In this document: positions 27,766-35,944 of the stretch, one piece after another | Numbering within the stretch: position 1 is the first letter of the stretch | Layout: every line of letters starts with the position of its first letter | From: Streptomyces sp. NBC_01306 | Lineage (GTDB): Bacteria > Actinomycetota > Actinomycetes > Streptomycetales > Streptomycetaceae | Assembly (NCBI RefSeq): GCF_026340465.1 | Contig: NZ_JAPEPC010000003.1 | Location: 62,001-126,000, forward strand | Length of the DNA: 64,000 nt | Direction of reading: 5' to 3' | Translations under genes and position numbers: made by a program | Notes under the pieces: model-generated | The model's database searches: none | Seen by the model: the letters and a program-made list of their open reading frames with translations, nothing else | Told to the model about the DNA's origin: nothing

Positions 27766-28947
27766 ATGCACGAACACGACGGTCCGCTGACGCGCCTGCG
27801 CCGCAGCCATGAGCAAGCGGTTCTTGGGCTGCTCCGCAGGCACGGCCCCTTGAGCCGCGCAGAGTTGGGCGATCGCAGCGGGCTGTCCCGCACCACGCTT
27901 CACGACATCCTCGCCGGGCTGGTGGGCAATGGCTCCGTGGTCACCGGCACACCACACGTCGAGGTTCGCAAGCGCGGGCGGCCGGTCGAGAAACTCAGCC
28001 TCAACCCGGCGGCGGGGGAGGCGGTCGGCATCGACTTCGCGCGCCGCTCCGTGCACGTCGCGGCCGTCAACTTCGCCCATGAGGTGGTTGGTTCGGCGAG
28101 CGAGGCGCATGCCGCAGACCTGTCCTGGCCCGAACGGGTCGATATCGCCGTACGTCTCCTCGCCGCGTCGGCGACCGTCCAGCTCGACGCACTCAGCGCG
28201 ATCGGCGTCGGCGTGGTCGGACCGATCACCGACCCCGGCAGCGGAAACGCCCGTGCGCAGGGCATCGACGGCCTGCCGGACCTGCTGCGCAAGCAGTTCG
28301 GTGTGCCGGTGCTCCTGGACAACAACACCCGCCTCGCGGCGCTCGCCGAGGCGGTGTGGGGTGCGGCGGCGGACAGCAGCGACGTGCTCTACCTGCGGTT
28401 GTCACACGGCGTCGGCGGCGGACTGGTCGTGGGCGGCGCGCTGCACCGCGGCCGCAACGGCCTGTCCGGCGAGTTCGGGCACATCACCGTGGACCCGGCC
28501 GGCAGACCGTGCGACTGCGGCGGGACCGGGTGTCTGGAGACCCGTGCCTCGCTCGACGCGGTTCTGCACCGCTACCGCGAAGCCGGCGGCCGGGCCAAAG
28601 GCATCGCCGGGCTCCTCGACGCCGCCGCTGCCGGCGAACCGTCCGCCCTGAAGGCGCTGGAGCGCGTCGGCGACGACGTCGGCGGGGTGCTGGCCGCGGT
28701 CTGCCAGGCCGTCGGCCCGGGCGTCATCGTCATCGGCGGCGAGCTGGCGGAAGCAGGCCCCGCGCTGCTCGGGCCGGTCGAACGAGCCCTGCGGCAGCAC
28801 CTGATGCCGATGGCCCGCCCATACGTGGACGTACGGCGCGCGACGCTAGGCGACGCGGGCAGCGCGCTGGGCGGCATCGCCCTCGTTCTTCATGAATCCC
28901 CCCTGCTCTCCCACTACCCGCAGCCCGTCCCCGAGGAGAACGCGTGA
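27766..28947 (+). CDS. ROK-family transcriptional repressor
   Basis: About 393 residues. An N-terminal winged HTH (RHGPLSRAELGDRSGLSRTT) is followed by a sugar-kinase-like ROK domain. That domain has the phosphate-loop-like IDFARRSVHVAAVNF, the HGVGGGLVVGG motif, and the zinc motif CDCGGTGCLE (from residue 249). ROK repressors release DNA when a sugar or sugar phosphate binds. Start is uncertain: ATG at 27754 is also in frame, and neither has a strong ribosome site. It is divergent from the sulfatase/GH43 unit and 19 bases before the transporter genes, so it probably controls both. Confidence 0.92.
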   Translation: MHEHDGPLTRLRRSHEQAVLGLLRRHGPLSRAELGDRSGLSRTTLHDILAGLVGNGSVVTGTPHVEVRKRGRPVEKLSLNPAAGEAVGIDFARRSVHVAAVNFAHEVVGSASEAHAADLSWPERVDIAVRLLAASATVQLDALSAIGVGVVGPITDPGSGNARAQGIDGLPDLLRKQFGVPVLLDNNTRLAALAEAVWGAAADSSDVLYLRLSHGVGGGLVVGGALHRGRNGLSGEFGHITVDPAGRPCDCGGTGCLETRASLDAVLHRYREAGGRAKGIAGLLDAAAAGEPSALKALERVGDDVGGVLAAVCQAVGPGVIVIGGELAEAGPALLGPVERALRQHLMPMARPYVDVRRATLGDAGSALGGIALVLHESPLLSHYPQPVPEENA

Positions 28948-28966
28948 AGCCACCAGCGAGGAACTC

Positions 28967-29776
28967 ATGGCTGTGATCGCTCCTGCGGAGAAATCCGCCG
29001 CCGAAGCGCAGCAGCAGCCGCGCCGTACCCGGCACCGGCCCCTGCTCCTCAACGTCGTCGCGGTGGCCGCAGGCATCGCCGTCTGGGCCGTCGTGGCCGC
29101 CCTGGGGCTGGTCGAGAACCTGCCCGCGCCGACGGGGGTGGCGGAGAAGGCCGGCGCCATGATCTCCGACGGCACCCTCGCATCCGATACGTTCGCCAGC
29201 CTGCGCCGGGTCTTCCTCGGCTACGCCCTCGGCGTGGCGGTGGCCATCCCGGTCGGCTTCCTCATGGGCTGGTACCCCATCGCGCGCGCCCTGATCGAGC
29301 CGTACATCCAGTTCTTCCGCACCATTCCGCCGCTCGCGCTCATTCCGCTGGCGGTCGTACTGCTGGGAATCGGCGAGGTGCCGAAGATCGCCGTGATCTT
29401 CCTGGCCTCGTTCATGTCCTGCGTCCTCTCCTCCTTCCAGGGTGTCATCGACGTCGACAGGACACTCATCAACGCGGCCCGGGTGCTCGGCGCCTCGGAC
29501 CGCACCATCTTCGCCAAGGTGGTCGTCCCGGCCTCCACTCCGTTCATCCTGGTCGGCATGCGGATCGGCCTCGGCGCGTCCTGGGCCACCGTGGTTGCCG
29601 CCGAACTCATCGGCGCGCAAGAGGGGTTGGGATACCGGATGCAGAAGGCGTCCACCTGGTTCGACATGGACGCGGTCTTCGTGTCCCTGATCACGATCGG
29701 CGTACTCGGGCTCGTCATGGACCGGCTGCTGCTGCTGGCCGAGCGACGTCTCACCGGCTGGCAGGAGCGACGATGA
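28967..29776 (+). CDS. ABC transporter permease, nitrate/sulfonate/taurine type (SsuC-like)
   Basis: A 269-residue protein with about six membrane segments after a 25-residue basic N-terminus. The ATPase-contact loop is seen in AARVLGASDRTIFAKVVVPA. Length and pattern fit the SsuC/TauC class. ATG at 28967 follows GAGGA. The stop overlaps the start of the ATPase gene (ATGA). With the next two genes it forms a complete importer for a small anion or organosulfur compound; the nearby sulfatase favours a sulfur-related substrate. Confidence 0.92.
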   Translation: MAVIAPAEKSAAEAQQQPRRTRHRPLLLNVVAVAAGIAVWAVVAALGLVENLPAPTGVAEKAGAMISDGTLASDTFASLRRVFLGYALGVAVAIPVGFLMGWYPIARALIEPYIQFFRTIPPLALIPLAVVLLGIGEVPKIAVIFLASFMSCVLSSFQGVIDVDRTLINAARVLGASDRTIFAKVVVPASTPFILVGMRIGLGASWATVVAAELIGAQEGLGYRMQKASTWFDMDAVFVSLITIGVLGLVMDRLLLLAERRLTGWQERR

Positions 29777-30552
29777 ACAGCAAGATCACCTTCCGTGACG
29801 TGGTAAAGACCTTCCCGTTGAAGGGCGCGTCCTTCACCGCGCTCGGCGGGGTGAGCCTGGACATCGCGGACCAGGAGTTCGTCACAGTCGTGGGGCCGTC
29901 CGGCTGTGGCAAGTCCACCCTGATGAGCATGGCCGCAGGGCTGCAGGAGCCCGACTCGGGCAGTGTCCTGGTCGACGGGACCCCGGTGTCAGGGCCGGGC
30001 CCCGAGCGGGGGGTGATCTTCCAGCAGTACGCCCTCTTCCCCTGGCTGACCGTACGGCAGAACGTGGAGTTCGGGCTCAAGATCGCCTCGGTGCCCGCCG
30101 CCGAGCGGCACCGGCGCACCGAGCAGGCCATCAGCCTCGTCGGTCTGAACGAGTTCGCCGAGGCCCTGCCCAAGACGCTCTCCGGAGGAATGAAACAGCG
30201 CTGTGCCATCGCCCGTGCGTACGCGGTCGATCCCCAAGTGCTGCTGATGGACGAGCCGTTCGGGGCGCTCGATGCCCTGACCCGGGTGCAGCTGCAGGAC
30301 CAGCTGCTGCAGACCTGGAGCCAGGAGAAGCGCACCGTGCTGTTCATCACCCACGACGTGGACGAGGCCGTCTACCTCGCCAGCCGGGTCGTCGTCATGG
30401 CCGCAAGGCCCGGCCGCATCCATCGCGTCATCGACGTGGATCTGCCCTATCCCCGTACCGAGGAAATCCGGCTCTCGCCGGAGTTCCTGCATATCCGCAA
30501 CAGGGTGTGGACCGCCGTGTACCACCAGGAAGCCCCGCCCCGGGCGGCCTGA
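29773..30552 (+). CDS. ABC transporter ATP-binding protein (SsuB/TauB-like)
   Basis: A 259-residue ATPase with all functional motifs: Walker A GPSGCGKST from residue 41, signature LSGGMKQR from residue 136, Walker B VLLMDEPFGALD from residue 156, and the switch His in FITHDVDEAV. The C-terminal basic tail is typical of the TauB/SsuB class. It is translationally coupled to the permease. Confidence 0.95.
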   Translation: MNSKITFRDVVKTFPLKGASFTALGGVSLDIADQEFVTVVGPSGCGKSTLMSMAAGLQEPDSGSVLVDGTPVSGPGPERGVIFQQYALFPWLTVRQNVEFGLKIASVPAAERHRRTEQAISLVGLNEFAEALPKTLSGGMKQRCAIARAYAVDPQVLLMDEPFGALDALTRVQLQDQLLQTWSQEKRTVLFITHDVDEAVYLASRVVVMAARPGRIHRVIDVDLPYPRTEEIRLSPEFLHIRNRVWTAVYHQEAPPRAA

Positions 30553-30640
30553 CTCGTCATCCCAGGGCCCGCGCCCTGAACCTCCGTACCAGGAACTTCG
30601 CAGAATCGACCGGCGCACCACCCCGAGAGGAAATTTCCGC

Positions 30641-31624
30641 ATGCCCAGAAAGTCGATCAGGCGCGCCGTCACGGCGCTGCCCCTCGCGTTCATGCTCTCG
30701 CTGTCCCTCAGCGCCTGCTCCGACAGCGCTTCCGAGAACAACAGCACGGTTCGGTTCGGCTACATCGGCGACTACAACGGGGCCAGCCTGCTGGCGATCG
30801 CCGACAAGCAGGGGCTGTGGAAGAAGGCGGGCCTGACCGCACACGTGAAGTCGTTCAACAACGGTCCGGTGCAGGTCCAGGCGCTGAGCGCCGGTGACCT
30901 CGACTACGGATACATCGGGCCCGGCGCGATGTGGCTGCCGGCCTCCGGCAAGGCCAAGGTCATCGCCATCGACACCCTCACGTACGCCGACCGGGTCATC
31001 GGCCAGCCCGGCATGACGTCCATGAAGGACCTCAAGGGCAAGCGGGTCGGCGTACCCGAGGGCACCTCCGGCGACATGATCCTCAACATCGCCCTGGCGA
31101 AGGCCGGGATGACCGTGAAGGACATCGACAAGGTCAACATGGACCCGTCCACCATCGTCTCCGCCTTCTCCTCGGGAAAGATCGACGGCGCCGGCTTCTT
31201 CTACCCCGCCATCGACACCATCAAGAAGAAAGTTCCGGGCCTTGAGGAGATAGCCAGTACCAAGGACACCGGGAACGCCTTCCCCACCGCGTTCGTCGCC
31301 GGCAACAAAGTGCCCGGGGCGAAGAACAGCAAGGTGATCAAGGTGCTGCAGCAAGCCAACGACTGGCGCAAGCAACACCCGGAGGAGTCCATCGCACTCG
31401 CCGCCAAGATGCTCCAGGTCACCGAAGCCCAGGCCAAGTCCGACGCCTCTCATGTGGAGACCCTCTCCACCGCTGACCTGGCCGCGAAGACCAGGAGCGG
31501 CGAGGTGAACCAGTGGCTCAAGAAGCTGGGCGCGTTCTTCGTCCGCAACAAGCAGCTGGATGACAACCCGGACCCCAGTGACTACTACGAGGGCGATCTC
31601 TACGGGCGGACCGCCGGCAAGTAG
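30641..31624 (+). CDS. ABC transporter substrate-binding lipoprotein (SsuA/TauA-like)
   Basis: A 327-residue lipoprotein with a Sec signal and lipobox LSAC (Cys26), so it should be membrane-anchored outside. The fold is the NMT1/SsuA type: VRFGYIGDYNGASLLAIADK at the start, LDYGYIGPGAMWLPASGKAK, and GKRVGVPEGTSGDMILNIAL in the hinge region. It should deliver the ligand to the upstream permease and ATPase. The order permease-ATPase-binding protein is complete. Substrate is inferred as an organosulfur or related small molecule from family and from the linked sulfatase. Confidence 0.93.
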   Translation: MPRKSIRRAVTALPLAFMLSLSLSACSDSASENNSTVRFGYIGDYNGASLLAIADKQGLWKKAGLTAHVKSFNNGPVQVQALSAGDLDYGYIGPGAMWLPASGKAKVIAIDTLTYADRVIGQPGMTSMKDLKGKRVGVPEGTSGDMILNIALAKAGMTVKDIDKVNMDPSTIVSAFSSGKIDGAGFFYPAIDTIKKKVPGLEEIASTKDTGNAFPTAFVAGNKVPGAKNSKVIKVLQQANDWRKQHPEESIALAAKMLQVTEAQAKSDASHVETLSTADLAAKTRSGEVNQWLKKLGAFFVRNKQLDDNPDPSDYYEGDLYGRTAGK

Positions 31625-31724
31625 CCCTCGACCGCGAGTCGCTCTCCCCTCGCGGGTGGCCGACTGCCATGCGAGCCTGCTCGGCCGCTGCCTTGGGAGA
31701 GCAGGGTGGGCTGTTGTGATGTGC

Positions 31725-31758
31725 TGTGGGGTCGGTGCGTGTGCGCACCGACCCCACA
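31725..31758. terminator. Bidirectional hairpin terminator
   Basis: Perfect 15-base arms TGTGGGGTCGGTGCG and CGCACCGACCCCACA with a 4-base loop. It sits between the convergent binding-protein gene and katG. Confidence 0.85.
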
Positions 31759-31775
31759 ACTGGAGTGCGCCGGGG

Positions 31776-34031
31776 TCAGATCAGGTCGAAGCGGTCGAGG
31801 TCCATGACCTTGGCCCAGGCGGCGACGAAGTCCGTCACGAACTTCTGCTGCGCGTCGTCGCCGGCGTAGACCTCCGCGAGGGCGCGGAGTTCGGAGTTGG
31901 AGCCGAAGACCAGGTCGGCGCGGGTGCCGGTCCACTTGACCCGGCCGGTCGCGTCGCGGGCCTCGAACTCGTCCTGCGCCGAAGACGTCGATTTCCAAGT
32001 GATGCCCAGGTCGAGCAGGTTCACGAAGAAGTCGTTGGTCAGCGTGCCCGGGCGGTCGGTGAGGATGCCGTGTTTCGAGCCGCCGGTATTGGCGCCCAGC
32101 ACGCGCAGACCACCGACCAGGACGGTGGTCTCCGGGGCGCTCAGCGTCAGCAGGTTGGCCCGGTCGAGGAGCAAATACTCGGCGGGCAGACGGCTGCCCT
32201 TGCCGGCGTAGTTGCGAAAGCCGTCGTACACGGGTTCCAGGGCAGCGAAGGACTCGACGTCCGTCTGGTCCTGAGTGGCGTCGACCCGGCCCGCGGTGAA
32301 CGGCACCTGTACCTCGACGCCTGCGTCCTTGGCCGCCCGCTCGACGGCCGCGTTGCCCGCGAGGACGATCAGGTCGGCCAGTGAGACCTGCTTGCCGCCC
32401 TTGGCGTTGAAGGATGCCTGGACACCTTCCAGAGCGCGCAGGACCTGGGCCAGCTCGTCCGGGTCGTTCGCCTCCCAGCCGCGCTGCGGCTCCAGGCGGA
32501 TCCGGGCGCCGTTGGCGCCGCCGCGCTTGTCGCTGCCGCGGAATGAAGCGGCCGAGGCCCAGGCGGCCGAGACCAGCTGCGCCACCGTCAGGTCCGTTGC
32601 GAGTACCTGCTCCTTGAGCGCGGTGATCTCCGCGGCGTCCAGCGGCTCACCGGTGCGCGCGGGCAGCGGGTCCTGCCACAGCAGTACCTCGGAGGGAACC
32701 TCGGCGCCCAGGTAGCGCTGGATCGGACCCATGTCGCGGTGCGTCAGCTTGTACCAGGCGCGCGCGAAGGCGTCCGCGAACACGTCCGGGTTCTCATGGA
32801 AGCGGCGCGAGATCTGCTCGTAGGCCGGGTCGAAGCGCAGCGCCAGATCGGTGGTGAGCATCTGCGGCTTGTGCTTCTTGGACGCGTCGTGCGCGTACGG
32901 GATGGTCGCTTCCGCGTCCTTGGCGACCCACTGGTGCGCACCGGCCGGGGACTTGGTCAGCTCGTACTCGTAGGCGAAGAGGTTGTGGAAGAACTCGTTG
33001 CCCCACTTGGTCGGGGTGCTGGTCCAGGTCACCTCCAGACCGCTGGTGATGGCGTCCCCGCCCTTGCCCGTCCCGTACGAGTTGCGCCAGCCCAGGCCCT
33101 GCTCCTCCAGCGGGGCACCCTCGGGGTCCGCGCCGACGCTCTCGGCCGGGCCCGCGCCGTGCGTCTTGCCGAAGGTGTGGCCACCGGCGATGAGGGCGAC
33201 GGTCTCCTCGTCGTTCATCGCCATCCGGCGGAAGGTCTCGCGGATGTCGCGGGCTGCGGCGATCGGGTCCGGGTTGCCGTTGGGGCCCTCGGGATTGACG
33301 TAGATCAGGCCCATCTGGACCGCGCCGAGCGGATTCTCCAGCTCACGGTCGCCGGTGTAGCGCTCGTCGTCGAGCCAGGTGGTCTCCGGGCCCCAGTAGA
33401 CGTCCTCCTCCGACTCCCAGACGTCCTCGCGGCCACCGGCGAAGCCGAAGGTCTTGAGACCCATGGTCTCCAGCGCGACGTTGCCGGTGAGGATCAGCAG
33501 GTCGGCCCAGGACAGCGCCTGACCGTACTTCTTCTTGACCGGCCACAGCAGACGGCGGGCCTTGTCCAGGTTGCCGTTGTCCGGCCAGCTGTTCAGCGGG
33601 GCAAAGCGTTGCTGACCGGCGCCCGCGCCACCCCGGCCGTCACTGATGCGATACGTGCCTGCGCTGTGCCAGGCCATCCGGATCATCAGGGGCCCGTAGT
33701 TGCCGAAGTCGGCCGGCCACCAGTCCTGTGACGTGGTGAGCACTTCGGCGATGTCCCGCTTCACCGTGGGCAGGTCGAGCCCTTGGAACGCGGCCGCGTA
33801 GTCGAAGTCCGCACCGAGCGGGTTCGCCACCGCGGGGTTCTTGGCCAGGATCTTCAGGTTGAGGCGGTCCGGCCACCACTGGCGGTTCCCGCCGCCCTGA
33901 GTGGGGTGCGCCGCGCGGCCGTGGGCCACGGGGCAGCCGCTCGCTTGCGCCTCGGGCACCTCGGGGATGGCCGTCTCGGGCGAATCCGGGGTGACCGGAT
34001 CGAAGACATGCGACTCGTGGTTCTCGGTCAT
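31776..34031 (-). CDS. katG: Catalase-peroxidase
   Basis: A 751-residue haem enzyme that breaks down hydrogen peroxide and also has peroxidase activity. The distal haem site is clear (RMAWHSAGTYR, with Arg118, Trp121 and His122), as is the proximal site VALIAGGHTFGKTHGAGPAE. The LGWRNSYGTGKG and MGLIYVNPEGPNG segments are typical, including residues of the Met-Tyr-Trp adduct. Both the active N-terminal and inactive C-terminal halves are present. I chose the ATG at 34031 because GGAAGGA precedes it and MTENHESHVFDP is a normal KatG start. It is divergent from a Fur-type regulator that probably represses it. Confidence 0.98.
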   Translation of the reverse strand: MTENHESHVFDPVTPDSPETAIPEVPEAQASGCPVAHGRAAHPTQGGGNRQWWPDRLNLKILAKNPAVANPLGADFDYAAAFQGLDLPTVKRDIAEVLTTSQDWWPADFGNYGPLMIRMAWHSAGTYRISDGRGGAGAGQQRFAPLNSWPDNGNLDKARRLLWPVKKKYGQALSWADLLILTGNVALETMGLKTFGFAGGREDVWESEEDVYWGPETTWLDDERYTGDRELENPLGAVQMGLIYVNPEGPNGNPDPIAAARDIRETFRRMAMNDEETVALIAGGHTFGKTHGAGPAESVGADPEGAPLEEQGLGWRNSYGTGKGGDAITSGLEVTWTSTPTKWGNEFFHNLFAYEYELTKSPAGAHQWVAKDAEATIPYAHDASKKHKPQMLTTDLALRFDPAYEQISRRFHENPDVFADAFARAWYKLTHRDMGPIQRYLGAEVPSEVLLWQDPLPARTGEPLDAAEITALKEQVLATDLTVAQLVSAAWASAASFRGSDKRGGANGARIRLEPQRGWEANDPDELAQVLRALEGVQASFNAKGGKQVSLADLIVLAGNAAVERAAKDAGVEVQVPFTAGRVDATQDQTDVESFAALEPVYDGFRNYAGKGSRLPAEYLLLDRANLLTLSAPETTVLVGGLRVLGANTGGSKHGILTDRPGTLTNDFFVNLLDLGITWKSTSSAQDEFEARDATGRVKWTGTRADLVFGSNSELRALAEVYAGDDAQQKFVTDFVAAWAKVMDLDRFDLI

Positions 34032-34306
34032 GGGCAGTCCTTCCGGACCCGGCGGGTCGTGGGGCGCTGAACGGGGGAGGAGGATTCGGGCCGTGCAGAA
34101 GGGGCACGTTGTGTTCCAGGGCCTCACCGCGGGCAGCCCGGGGCGCCTCACGACCACCGGACCGGACGATCCCGGGCGGTGCGACGAGGACGGTGCTGGG
34201 CCGGCGGGTGGCACTGCGCGGTCGACCCGCGGTGTCCCGTCACGTGTCTCTGCTGCCGTACCGGAGTCATCCTGTCTCTTGGATGTCGCCGGGATCGATC
34301 CTACGA

Positions 34307-34319
34307 TGGACTTCGTCCA
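34307..34319. promoter_or_regulatory. Candidate Fur-type operator between katG and fur
   Basis: TGGAC-TTC-GTCCA, a 5-3-5 palindrome inside CTACGATGGACTTCGTCCAA, about 100 bases before the fur start and 280 before katG. The surrounding 34032-34415 gap has no gene. Confidence 0.45.
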
Positions 34320-34415
34320 AGTCAAGAAGTGCGCTAAAACCATAACGACCGGGGTGCTGCGTCGTCGGATCCTTCGCGGGGGCCGTCCCCCGCGAAGCGG
34401 AGCAGAGGAAACGAG

Positions 34416-34826
34416 ATGAGCGACCTCCTTCAACGTCTACGGGGCCGTGGCTGGCGGATGACCTCGCAGCGCCGTGTCGTCGCGGAGGTCCTCGACGGCG
34501 ACCACGTGCACCTGACGGCGGACGAGGTGCATCTGCGGGCCGCCGCGCGACTTCCCGAGATCTCCCGCGCGACCGTCTACAACACCCTGGGGGAACTCGT
34601 CGGGCTCGGCGAGGTGCTGGAGGTCTCCACCGTGGGCCGGGCCAAGCGCTACGACCCGAACGCGCGCCGCCCCCATCAGCACCTGGTGTGCTCCGGCTGC
34701 GGCACGGTCCGCGACGTCCACCCGGCCGGCAATGCCCTCGGTGACCTGCCCGAGGCCGAGCGGTTCGGGTTCGCCGTCGGCTCGGTGGAGATCACCTACC
34801 GTGGGTTGTGCCCGGCCTGCGCCTGA
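34416..34826 (+). CDS. Fur-family transcriptional regulator (FurA/CatR type)
   Basis: A 136-residue regulator with an N-terminal winged helix (WRMTSQRRVVAEVLDGDHVH, ISRATVYNTLGELV) and a C-terminal metal-binding dimerisation domain (HQHLVCSGCGTVRDV). The structural zinc cysteines are paired as Cys92-Cys95 and Cys132-Cys135. Fur proteins linked to katG in actinobacteria sense peroxide or redox state and repress the catalase gene. The divergent layout here fits that job. The ATG follows GAGGAAACGAG. Confidence 0.93.
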   Translation: MSDLLQRLRGRGWRMTSQRRVVAEVLDGDHVHLTADEVHLRAAARLPEISRATVYNTLGELVGLGEVLEVSTVGRAKRYDPNARRPHQHLVCSGCGTVRDVHPAGNALGDLPEAERFGFAVGSVEITYRGLCPACA

Positions 34827-34985
34827 CCGCGGCGGGATCCACGGCTTCTCCGCAAGCCGGGTCATGGGTGCGCGAGGTGGGAGGCGGCCACTCCGGTGAG
34901 GGCCCGGCCGGTGCTGTCGTAGGCGAGGGGGCAAGGCTCGGGGGTGGAACGTAGCCGTCAGGCATGCCGGTGTAAGCGCGGTCCA

Positions 34986-35490
34986 TCAGGGTGGTGTCGA
35001 GGAGTGATGCAGGGCCCCGGGGTCGGTCACGCTCGGCACGGTGTCGGCCGTGGCGAGAGCCGGGACGGCGGGTAGTTCCGGGTTGAGGGCTTTGAGGATC
35101 GGGGTGGTCCAGGCACCCGAGGCCACCACCGCGCCCGCAGCGGTGGTGGCGCCTTCGGGGGTGTTCAGGAGACAGCCCCCGCCTCGGGGTGCGGCGGGGG
35201 TTCCGGCTGGCGTCCGCGTGGTGTTGGGTTGCGTGGCTGGGGCAGTGTCCAGGGTTGCGAGCCAGGCCTGTCCATCGGGGAAGCCCTTCTCGGGCAGGTA
35301 CCAGGCGCGCAGGGCACGGTCGTTGTCCAGCGGCCGGTAGCCCGGGATATCCGCCGGGGCAGACTCTTCGCAGGGGAGACCGTACTCGTCGGCGGCGCGC
35401 GCGACTGCCGCGAGTGAGGCATCGTCCAGAGCTGAGGAGACCGCGTTCGAGATCATGAAGGTGCCGGTGCGGTAACCATCGTGGCGCGGG
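34986..35490 (-). pseudogene. Remnant of a FAD-dependent (DAO-type) oxidoreductase
   Basis: The segment GTFMISNAVSSALDDASLAA and DEYGLPCEESAPADIPGYRP, then LRAWYLPEKGFPDGQAWLAT, resembles the substrate-domain part of DAO-family oxidoreductases. It is followed by ASGAWTTPILKALNPELPAV, the conserved second flavin region. The N-terminal Rossmann glycine motif is missing and the middle is shortened, so the gene is broken. Unassignable coding-like sequence continues to 34830. It lies next to the thiopeptide cluster and may be a lost accessory gene. Confidence 0.55.
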
Positions 35491-35623
35491 GCGGCGGAGC
35501 CCGCTTGGCGCGGATCTGCTCCCGCGAGGACCGCCGACGCCCGGCCGTCTCGGCCGCAAGTTGAGTGCGCGGCGGTTAGTCGGGAGGTAGTGCTGATGCT
35601 GGCGTAACCGTAGGTCGCGCAGT

Positions 35624-35713
35624 CTGCTCCCCGCGCCCGCGGGGATGGTCTCAAGGCCGAGGTGCCGCGCGACGGCTGTGCGGTCTGTTTCCTGTGCGGG
35701 TGGGGGTGGTTTC
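35624..35713 (+). CRISPR. Isolated type I-E-like CRISPR repeat with a decayed second copy
   Basis: At 35624-35652 there is a 29-base unit beginning CTGCTCCCCGCGCCCGCGGG and ending GATGGTCTC, with the stem CCCCGCG-CC-CGCGGGG. This fits the usual actinobacterial type I-E repeat form. Exactly 61 bases further on (29 + 32) a related unit at 35685-35713 matches 20 of 29 positions, most differences being C to T. There are no cas genes in the window, so this is a relic or a solo repeat, not a working array. Confidence 0.4.
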
Positions 35714-35944
35714 CCGTGATTCCATGCCTAACCGCGTCTTCGGTTCTGCTGCGCCCGTAGGTCGTCACGGAGTGCCATGTCCGGTCCGGCATTCGGAGTC
35801 AGCTCTTCGAGTTCCATATCTCGTGGGTGGGGGTACTGGTCCGGTTCCATTTGACGCATTGGTCCTGAGTGGACGTGGGCCTGTCTGGTCACCGGTTTTG
35901 GGGTGGATGTTGTCCTGGGCCCCTGGGCTTCTGGGCCCCTTGGG

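Noticed and set aside
31776..34433. Extended 885-residue form of KatG
   Set aside because: The first 134 codons overlap the promoter region and the fur start. The ATG at 34031 has a good ribosome site and a family-typical N-terminus.
35624..35713. Calling a functional CRISPR array
   Set aside because: Only one good repeat and one decayed copy are present, with no cas genes in the window.
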